A stretch of 7,468 nucleotides of DNA from Phycisphaerales bacterium (GTDB lineage Bacteria; Planctomycetota; Phycisphaerae; Phycisphaerales; UBA1924). Shown in pieces: positions 1-5,498 of this stretch; position 1 is the stretch's first letter; every line of letters begins with the position of its first letter. A program made the position numbers and the translations under genes. The stretch covers positions 1 to 7,468 of the forward strand of contig SLFH01000129.1 of the NCBI GenBank assembly GCA_007124345.1, given 5' to 3'. The notes under the pieces are model-generated. The model saw only the letters and a program-made list of their open reading frames with translations, made no database searches and was not told the DNA's origin.

Positions 1-543
1 CTCGTGAAGAACCACGGGGTCGACCGCAACCGCATCGGCATGCATGGTTGGAGCTTCGGCGGCTTCCAGACACAGATGGCGATGTTCCTCGAGCCCGAGG
101 TCTTCCATGTGGGCATCGCCGGCGCCGGGCCCACTGAGTGGGAGAACTACAACGCGTGGTATACGACGGGCACCGTCGGCGGTTTCAAGGACCGCAAGCC
201 CGACCCGGCGATCCACTCGCTGATCCCGCTGGCGAAGAACCTGCAAGGCCGCCTGCTGCTTGTGCACGGCATGGAAGACAGCAATGTGCTCTTCCAGGAC
301 ACCATCGCGGTCTACTCCGAGCTGCTCAAGCAGGGCAAGGAGGCGCTCGTTGAGCTCTTCCTCGACCCCACCGGGGGCCACGGCCTGGGCGGGCTGGTCA
401 AGACGGTGAACCGCTACAACAAGTACGAGGACTACCTGCTCCGCCACCTCGGCACGGGCGAACCCGCCGAGCCGGAGGAGGAAGAAGCCGAAGAAGAGGA
501 AGCAGCCGAAGAGCGCGAAGCGGCCGACTTCCCGGGCGTTTGA
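1..543 (+). CDS. S9 family (prolyl oligopeptidase/DPP-IV-like) serine peptidase, C-terminal part
   Basis: The gene enters from the left edge; 180 residues and the TGA stop are visible. This is the alpha/beta-hydrolase catalytic domain of a family S9 peptidase, which cleaves oligopeptides, often next to proline. All three triad residues can be placed (numbering from the first codon): Ser18 in the nucleophile elbow GWSFGG, Asp93 in HGMEDSNV, and His127 in GGHG. The spacings (75 and 34 residues) are close to those of DPP-IV (78 and 32). The N-terminal beta-propeller expected in the family would lie outside the window. After about residue 150 the chain becomes a low-complexity acidic tail, mostly Glu and Ala, which is not part of the catalytic fold. 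Exact specificity and cellular location cannot be judged from this fragment. It converges on the minus-strand dps gene and ends just before a shared terminator. Confidence 0.93.
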   Translation, partial: LVKNHGVDRNRIGMHGWSFGGFQTQMAMFLEPEVFHVGIAGAGPTEWENYNAWYTTGTVGGFKDRKPDPAIHSLIPLAKNLQGRLLLVHGMEDSNVLFQDTIAVYSELLKQGKEALVELFLDPTGGHGLGGLVKTVNRYNKYEDYLLRHLGTGEPAEPEEEEAEEEEAAEEREAADFPGV

Positions 544-570
544 CCCCCGTTCGCTAGATCTGCGCTGATC

Positions 571-612
571 AAAAGAACCGCCGCCCCCGCAATGTCATGC
601 GGGGGCGGCTTT
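571..612. terminator. Bidirectional intrinsic terminator between peptidase and dps
   Basis: A perfect 12-bp inverted repeat, GCCGCCCCCGCA (580-591) and TGCGGGGGCGGC (598-609), encloses a 6-nt loop. Read on the minus strand, the hairpin is followed by TTCTTTT (complement of 571-577), a good U-tract for ending the dps transcript. Read on the plus strand it is followed only by TTT (610-612) and then mixed sequence, so termination of the peptidase transcript may be weaker. Its place between two convergent genes fits a shared terminator. Confidence 0.87.
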
Positions 613-658
613 GCTTCGGCTTCGTCTGTAAGGCTCGGCGTTCGAGGCGATCGGGCGG

Positions 659-1174
659 CTACGACTTGTCGGCCGTGCGCGCGTTGAGCATCCAGGCGTG
701 CTTCTCGAGGTCGCGGAGCATGGCGATCATGACATCCTCGCTGACGGCGTCGAGCTCGCCGAGGCGAACCTGGCGCTCGCGGGCGTGCTTGAGCAACGCG
801 CCGAAGCGTTCGGCCAGCGCGTGGGAGACGGCGTCGGCGTCCATGAGGCCCGAGGGGAAGGGCTCGAGCTTGCTCGCCTTGGCGGTCGTGCCCGCGTTGC
901 CCTCCGAAGCGATGCCGAGCGCGGCGATACGTTCGGCGACCTCGTCGGCGTGCTCGCGGGTCGAGGCGAGGATCTCGTCGAGCTGGAGGTGCACATCGCG
1001 GAAGTGGCGGCCGACGCAGTTCCAGTGCCCCTGCTTGAGCTGGAGGGAGAAGTCGATGAGTTCGCCGAGCGTCTCTTGCAGGAGCGACGCGATCTCATCC
1101 CGTATCTTCTGGTCGAGGGCCACACGCGTGAGCATGATGGTGGTTCCTTTCAGGTCTTCGGCGCGTTTGATCAT
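659..1174 (-). CDS. dps: Dps family DNA-binding / ferritin-like iron-storage protein
   Basis: This encodes 171 residues, the usual Dps size. Dps dodecamers oxidise Fe(II) with hydrogen peroxide, store the iron inside the cage and often coat DNA during starvation or oxidative stress. The intersubunit ferroxidase ligands are all present: His50 in GHWN, His62 and Asp66 in DVHLQLD, and Asp77 and Glu81 in EHADEVAE. Their spacing is identical to E. coli Dps (51/63/67/78/82). The conserved late Trp is in the last helix (HAWML). I chose the ATG at 1174 because GGAGG lies 9 nt upstream (1184-1188). The reading frame stays open to 1273, but that extension overlaps the upstream gene's end and has no Dps character. 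A second ATG at 1135 (158 residues) also has a good ribosome site and would remove the basic N-terminus (Lys3, Arg4, Lys9). The gene lies 64 nt downstream of the PLP enzyme gene in the same direction, so it may be co-transcribed or have its own promoter; I could not find a convincing one. Confidence 0.95.
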   Translation of the reverse strand: MIKRAEDLKGTTIMLTRVALDQKIRDEIASLLQETLGELIDFSLQLKQGHWNCVGRHFRDVHLQLDEILASTREHADEVAERIAALGIASEGNAGTTAKASKLEPFPSGLMDADAVSHALAERFGALLKHARERQVRLGELDAVSEDVMIAMLRDLEKHAWMLNARTADKS

Positions 1175-1188
1175 GGTTGGGTTCCTCC
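1145..1188 (-). promoter_or_regulatory. Two ribosome binding sites for alternative dps starts
   Basis: On the minus strand, GGAGG (1188-1184) is 9 nt before the ATG at 1174, and AAGGA (1149-1145) is 9 nt before the in-frame ATG at 1135. Both spacings are good, so the sequence alone does not exclude use of either start or both. The first site is the stronger match to the Shine-Dalgarno consensus and was used for the CDS call. Confidence 0.6.
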
Positions 1189-1199
1189 GAGATATCCGT

Positions 1200-1226
1200 T
1201 GCTTCGGGCCGAGGCCCGGTGAAGCA
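1200..1226. other. Interrupted stem-loop between the PLP enzyme gene and dps
   Basis: The arms TGCTTC (1200-1205) and GAAGCA (1221-1226) pair, and inside them CGGGC and GCCCG pair around the loop CGAG, with a small bulge on one side. It lies just after the stop of the upstream minus-strand gene and about 12 nt before the dps Shine-Dalgarno site. There is no U-tract on the minus-strand side, so a classic intrinsic terminator is unlikely. It could be an mRNA processing or stabilising structure, or chance pairing in GC-rich DNA. Confidence 0.4.
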
Positions 1227-1238
1227 CTTCGGGACAAC

Positions 1239-2381
1239 TCAGGAACGGATGCGGGTATTCGCGCCTTCGACATCCGGCGCCTGGGGGCGGAGGGCCGGGG
1301 CGAGGTCGGCGAGATCAGTCAGCAGCCGGTCGATCTGGTCGTCAGCGTGCCCGGCGGAGACCGAGAGGCGGAGGTAGCGTCCGGCCGGTCCGCCGGGGTA
1401 GCCGATCAGCGGGACGAAATGCCCGCGCCGGGCGAGCTCTTCGTGCAGGCGGACCATGGCGGCTTCGGGCTCGATCGTGATCGCGAAGACGGGGGAGGGG
1501 CTGGTTCGCCCGTTGGTGATCAGGCCGAGTTCCGTCAACGCCTCGCGGACGCGGGCGGTGCTGGAGCGCAGGCGGGCGAGCCGGTCGAGCTCGCAGGTGT
1601 GGACCTCGAAGGCGGCGTCGGCCGCGGCGGCGAGGGCGGGAGGGATCGGCGTCGTGCCGACGAACGCGCCGCTTCTGCGGACCTTGGCGGCGAAGGGTGC
1701 GGGCCCGGCGACGATGGCGCCGTAGACACCCATGGCCTTGGCGAGCGTGGCGGTGACAATGACGCGCGGGTCGTTGATGGCGAATTGCTCGATCGCGCCG
1801 CGTCCGCGGGGGCCGAGGACGCCGATGCCGTGGCAGTCGTCGAGGAGGAGGCGGTCGTCGGGCCGGAGTGCTTCGAGCAGTTCGGGGACGGGGGCGATGT
1901 CGCCGGTGGCCGCAAAGAGCGTGTCGGTCGCGACGAGGGCGGGGGTGTCGAGGGTGTTGAGTTTCGACGCGGCGTCGGTGGCGTCGTTGTGGCGGTAGGT
2001 GTGGAGGGGGATGCCGGCGGCCGCGGCGGCGGTGCGGAGGCTGGAGTGGGCGCGTTCGTCGATCAGCGCGGCCTTGCAGTCGGAGAGGGCCTGGAAGGCG
2101 GCGATGTTGGCGAGCATGCCCTCTGGAAGGAGGACTGCTTCTGGCAGACCGATAAACCCCGCGGCCCGGAGCTCGGCCTTCTGGTGGGCGCGGGTGTCAC
2201 CGGTGGTGGTGCGGCTGGCGCCGGCGCTGAGGGCGTAGCGTCCGAGGCCCTTGCAGAGCGCGTCGAGGATGGCGTCGTGGGTCGCCAGGCCGAGATAGTC
2301 GCATCCACCGAAACCGACGAGCGGTTCGCCGGTGTGATGAAAGAGCATGCCTTCCCGTCCGCTCCAGCAGAGATCGGTCAT
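1239..2381 (-). CDS. Alpha-oxoamine synthase family PLP enzyme (BioF/KBL-like)
   Basis: This 380-residue fold-type I PLP enzyme belongs to the family that condenses an acyl-CoA (or acyl carrier) with an amino acid and releases CO2; it includes 8-amino-7-oxononanoate synthase (BioF), 2-amino-3-ketobutyrate CoA ligase (KBL) and serine palmitoyltransferase. Visible landmarks are the early DYLGL motif (28-32), a G-S-x-R-type segment near 54-66, His112 (expected to stack on PLP), Asp181 and His184 in LLLDDCHGIGVLG, and Lys215 in TLAKAMGVYG, the likely Schiff-base lysine. The C-terminal RLSVSAGHADDQIDRLL matches the family's final small domain. The stretch before it reads GYPGGP, not the RPPTVP usual in BioF, and there are no biotin genes nearby, so I do not assign BioF. 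The ATG at 2381 gives a normal family length, but its ribosome site is poor (AAGG abuts the ATG); a second ATG at 2348 is possible. Its transcript continues towards dps. Confidence 0.88.
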   Translation of the reverse strand: MTDLCWSGREGMLFHHTGEPLVGFGGCDYLGLATHDAILDALCKGLGRYALSAGASRTTTGDTRAHQKAELRAAGFIGLPEAVLLPEGMLANIAAFQALSDCKAALIDERAHSSLRTAAAAAGIPLHTYRHNDATDAASKLNTLDTPALVATDTLFAATGDIAPVPELLEALRPDDRLLLDDCHGIGVLGPRGRGAIEQFAINDPRVIVTATLAKAMGVYGAIVAGPAPFAAKVRRSGAFVGTTPIPPALAAAADAAFEVHTCELDRLARLRSSTARVREALTELGLITNGRTSPSPVFAITIEPEAAMVRLHEELARRGHFVPLIGYPGGPAGRYLRLSVSAGHADDQIDRLLTDLADLAPALRPQAPDVEGANTRIRS

Positions 2382-2502
2382 CCTTGGGGTTCCCGGTGGT
2401 TCGCGCGTCCGTGCGTGACGCCCGGGAAGGGCCCCGGGGTGAGGAGACATCGTATGAAGGAGCGGCGCCGGAGCGCGTCGGACGGGCCGGCGGAGGCCCG
2501 GT

Positions 2503-2531
2503 TTGAGCGCTGACGCCCTGTCGGGTACGAT
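2503..2531 (+). promoter_or_regulatory. Candidate sigma70-type promoter for the ABC importer operon
   Basis: TTGAGC (2503-2508) and TACGAT (2526-2531) are separated by exactly 17 nt; each matches four of six consensus bases. This would start transcription near 2538 and give a leader of about 95 nt before the binding-protein gene. The same hexamer TACGAT also occurs on the minus strand (2454-2449), upstream of the divergent PLP enzyme gene, but without a recognisable -35 element. Confidence 0.38.
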
Positions 2532-2566
2532 CGCCCGATGCGGCGAGCCCCGCTTGGCGGGCGATC
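2529..2566. repeat. 9-bp perfect inverted repeat in the divergent control region
   Basis: GATCGCCCG (2529-2537) and CGGGCGATC (2558-2566) form a perfect inverted repeat around a 20-nt centre, which itself holds a short GCGG/CCGC pairing. The left arm overlaps the candidate -10 element and the right arm falls just after the expected transcription start. This fits a repressor operator better than a leader RNA hairpin if the promoter call is right. The rest of the 250-nt region (2382-2631) shows no further clear element apart from the binding-protein ribosome site, GGAG at 2619-2622. Confidence 0.45.
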
Positions 2567-2631
2567 TCGCTGAATTCGGCGTCTGTCGGTTGGTGTTCGA
2601 CGGACGTTTCCTGAACACGGAGCCCCCTCCC

Positions 2632-4443
2632 ATGTTCCGAACGACATTGAAGAACGCGACGCAGAGCCTGATCTGTCCCGTGCTCGCGGGGTTGCTGGCG
2701 GCTGCGCCGCTGGCGGCGCTGCCGAGCTCGGCGGAGGCGAACGAGAAGGTTCTGCAGCTTCCGATCCGGACCGACGGGCCCAAGACGCTCGACCCGGTCG
2801 CGGGCTCGACGACCTACGAGAACATGGCGGTCTCGCAGATCTTCGAGACGCTGCTGGAGAACAAGTACGCCAACCCGTACGAGTTCGAGCCTCGGCTCCT
2901 GGCCAAGCTGCCCGAGCGGCTTGAGGACGGCAAGCGGTACCGCTTTACGCTGAAAGAGGGCGTGTACTTCCACGACCACCCGGCCTTCCCGGACGGCAAG
3001 GGGCGGAGGATGGTCACCGACGATGTCTTCTACTCGCTCAAGCGGATCGCCGACGGCCGCTATCAGTTCAAGAACTGGTGGCTGCTTGAGAACACGATCC
3101 TCGGCTTCGACGAGTTCAAGGAGTCGCAGAACGCCTCGGGCGCGACCTTCGACTACGACGCGCCGGTCGAGGGCTTCGTCAAGATCAACGACCGCGAGTT
3201 CGAGATCGTGCTGCGGGAGCCGGTGTACCGGTTCCTGTGGGTGCTGTCGATGTTCCAGACCTCGATCGTGCCGCGCGAGGTGGTGGAGCACTACGACAAC
3301 CCCGACGATTTCGGGTTCAACCCAGCGGGGACGGGCCCGTTCAAGCTGGTGGACTTCACGCCTCGGCGGCGGCTGATCGTCGAGCGGAACGAGAACTATC
3401 ACGAGGTGCGGTACCCGGCCCGCGACGAGTGGTCGCGCGACGACCGTCGGGCGCGGATGCACATGGCGGCGGGCGAGCGCGTGCCGTTCGTCGACCGCAT
3501 CGAGTTTACGATGTATGTCGAGGACCAGCCGATGTGGCTGGACTTCAGCCGGGGTCGGATCGCGTACGTCGAGGTGCCGCCGGAGTATTTCGATCAGGCG
3601 TTCATCCGTCAGACGCGCCAGCTCCGGCCCGAGTTCGCGCAGCGCGGCATCACCTACCAGGCGAACGAGCTGCTCGACTTCATCTTCCGCGGGTTCAACA
3701 TGGACGACCCGATCGTGGGGGGGCTCGACGAGCGCGGGCGGAAGCTGCGCCAGGCGATCAATCTCGCGATCGATCTCGATGAGTTTTCCGAGGCGTTCTA
3801 CAACGGGCTGACGGTGCAGTACGACGGGCCGATCCCGCCCGGGCTGGACGGGCACCCCGAGGGCGGGCGTGCGCCGGTGTCCTACCGGGGCCCGAACCTG
3901 GAGATGGCGCGTCGGAAGCTTGCAGAGGCGGGGTATCCGGGGGGGCGGGGGCTGCCGCAGTTGCAGTTCTACACGAGCCTCGGGGGCAACAACGCGCAGC
4001 AGGTCGAGATGCTGCGCCGGCACCTGGCGCGGGTGAACATCCGGCTCGAGCCGATCCTGGTGGATTTCTCGACGCTGATCGAGGCGACCAACAACAGGCG
4101 GGCGCAGATCTTCGGCTTCGCGTGGTCGAGCGACTATCCGGACGCGGAGAACAACCTGGCGCTCTTCTACGGCCCCAACGAGGCGCCCGGCTCGAACCAC
4201 TACAACTACAAGAACCCCGAGTACGACGCGTTGTACGAGCGGGTGCGGGTGATGGAGCCCGGCCCGGAGCGGACGGCGCTGTACGAGAAGATGCGCGACA
4301 TGCTGATCGAGGACGCACCTTTCGTGGGGTCGATGGCCCGCACGAGGTACTACCTGGTCAACCCGTGGGCGCTGAACATGCGTCCGACCGAGCGGTACTG
4401 GAGCTGGTTCAAGTATGTCGATGTCGACGACTCGAAGCGCTGA
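2632..4443 (+). CDS. ABC importer solute-binding protein, family 5 (peptide/nickel type)
   Basis: This encodes 603 residues of the periplasmic receptor of a Dpp/Opp-type ABC importer, which captures oligopeptides or related ligands and delivers them to the permeases. The N-terminus has a few charged residues, a hydrophobic stretch (about 13-30) and a small-residue end SSAEA before Asn37, a typical signal peptidase I site. There is no lipobox, so it should be a soluble periplasmic protein. The mature part opens with the family pattern of a target ligand-binding fold (TLDP near 52-55, then YENMAVSQIFETLLE) and carries GTGPFKLVDF, a well-conserved family 5 element, near 234-243. The family is usually about 500-550 residues. 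An Arg/Asp-rich insert at roughly 259-290 accounts for part of the extra length. The ATG at 2632 was chosen for the signal peptide and for GGAG 9 nt upstream; an open frame reaches back to 2503 but lacks these. It is the first gene of the importer operon. Ligand specificity cannot be read from the sequence. Confidence 0.94.
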   Translation: MFRTTLKNATQSLICPVLAGLLAAAPLAALPSSAEANEKVLQLPIRTDGPKTLDPVAGSTTYENMAVSQIFETLLENKYANPYEFEPRLLAKLPERLEDGKRYRFTLKEGVYFHDHPAFPDGKGRRMVTDDVFYSLKRIADGRYQFKNWWLLENTILGFDEFKESQNASGATFDYDAPVEGFVKINDREFEIVLREPVYRFLWVLSMFQTSIVPREVVEHYDNPDDFGFNPAGTGPFKLVDFTPRRRLIVERNENYHEVRYPARDEWSRDDRRARMHMAAGERVPFVDRIEFTMYVEDQPMWLDFSRGRIAYVEVPPEYFDQAFIRQTRQLRPEFAQRGITYQANELLDFIFRGFNMDDPIVGGLDERGRKLRQAINLAIDLDEFSEAFYNGLTVQYDGPIPPGLDGHPEGGRAPVSYRGPNLEMARRKLAEAGYPGGRGLPQLQFYTSLGGNNAQQVEMLRRHLARVNIRLEPILVDFSTLIEATNNRRAQIFGFAWSSDYPDAENNLALFYGPNEAPGSNHYNYKNPEYDALYERVRVMEPGPERTALYEKMRDMLIEDAPFVGSMARTRYYLVNPWALNMRPTERYWSWFKYVDVDDSKR

Positions 4444-4495
4444 TCGCTGACGACCCTCACTCCCGACCCGCACTCCAGCCGAGGGCTCGACACCG

Positions 4496-5488
4496 ATGTG
4501 GGCGTTCATCTTCAGGCGCTTGCTCTACAACATCCCGGTCTACCTGGGCATCATCCTGCTGGTGATGCTCGCGCTGCGCGTGCAGGACCCGGTGTACGCG
4601 TTCCTCGGCAAGAGCCCCGACCAGGCGCAGTACGACCGCATCCGCGAGGACTTCGGGCTCAACCGCCCGTTCGTGGTGCAGTATGTCGACTTCGTGAAGA
4701 AGATCGTGACGCTCGACTTCTCCGAGCGGAGCTGGGACAAGAGGATGCCGGTCAATGAGTTGATCGCCACCTCGATCCCGCCGACGCTGCTGATCACGCT
4801 GCCCCAGCTGATATTAACGGGGGCGATCGCGATCTCGATCGGGCTGATCGCGGCGTTTTTCAGGGGGAGGGGGATCGACAAGACACTTGTCTTCCTGACG
4901 GTGCTTGGGATGAGCGTCAGCTACCTCGTGTACATCGTGATGGGGCAGTATTTCGGGGCTTACTGGCTGAACCAGAAGCTCGACGCGGAGCTGTTCGCGG
5001 TGCAGGGGTACGACGAGCGACTGTCGACCGTCGGCTTCTGGGCGGGCAGCCCGATCGACGCGCTTGGGCAGTGGGTGCGGTACTGCGCGTTGCCGGTGAT
5101 GATCGGCGTGATCGTGGCGATCGGCTACGACACGCGGTTTTACCGGGCGGTGATGGTCGAGGAGACCAACCGGGACTACATCACCACCGCCAAGGCCAAG
5201 GGCGTGGGCCGGACGAAGATCATGTTCGTCCACATGCTCAAGAACGCGCTGATCCCGATCATCACGCGGATCATGATCACGCTGCCGTTCGTGATCACCG
5301 GGTCGATCCTCGTCGAGTACTACTTCAACATCCCGGGGATGGGGCGGACGCTGATCGAGGCGATCCGGGGCAAGGACTTCCCGGTCGTGCAGACCTTTAC
5401 GGCGTTGTTCGCGGCGGTCTTCATCATCTCGATCATTTTGACGGATGTGCTCTACGCGCTGGTCGACCCGCGCGTCAGGCTCAAGTGA
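4496..5488 (+). CDS. ABC importer permease 1, DppB/OppB-like
   Basis: This 330-residue integral membrane protein is one half of the transmembrane channel of the peptide-class importer. It starts with the typical cytoplasmic FRRLL segment and a first membrane helix (about 9-27), then a periplasmic stretch with the family pattern of a DFGLNRPF motif. Further hydrophobic helices lie at about 94-122, 131-152 and 198-215, and a last group towards the C-terminus. The EAA loop that contacts the ATPase is clear at about 220-255, with RDYITTAKAKGVGRTK followed by KNALIPI. The end ALVDPRVRLK is standard for DppB. GAGGG lies 10 nt before the ATG. It follows the binding protein after 52 nt and precedes the second permease by 10 nt. 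Codons 106-107 are ATA-TTA, unusual in a gene this GC-rich. Confidence 0.96.
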   Translation: MWAFIFRRLLYNIPVYLGIILLVMLALRVQDPVYAFLGKSPDQAQYDRIREDFGLNRPFVVQYVDFVKKIVTLDFSERSWDKRMPVNELIATSIPPTLLITLPQLILTGAIAISIGLIAAFFRGRGIDKTLVFLTVLGMSVSYLVYIVMGQYFGAYWLNQKLDAELFAVQGYDERLSTVGFWAGSPIDALGQWVRYCALPVMIGVIVAIGYDTRFYRAVMVEETNRDYITTAKAKGVGRTKIMFVHMLKNALIPIITRIMITLPFVITGSILVEYYFNIPGMGRTLIEAIRGKDFPVVQTFTALFAAVFIISIILTDVLYALVDPRVRLK

Positions 5489-5498
5489 ACGCAGGCCC

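Noticed and set aside
1175..1273. N-terminal extension of Dps to the ATG at 1273
   Set aside because: The extra 33 residues overlap the upstream gene's end, lack Dps features and would bypass the strong GGAGG site before 1174.
597..2513. A 638-codon open frame on the plus strand across dps and the PLP enzyme gene
   Set aside because: It runs antisense to two genes with clear family motifs. Its translation is Arg/Gly/Ala/Glu-rich low-complexity sequence with no recognisable domain, as expected for stop-poor GC-rich DNA.
2382..2783. Extension of the PLP enzyme to a TTG start at 2783
   Set aside because: It would overlap the binding-protein gene by about 150 nt and add 134 residues with no family similarity. 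The enzyme is already full length from 2381.
2197..4509. A 770-codon open frame on the minus strand opposite the binding-protein gene
   Set aside because: The translation is Arg/Val/Leu/Pro-biased with no domain, and it spans the divergent control region and the well-supported plus-strand gene. It is an antisense shadow.
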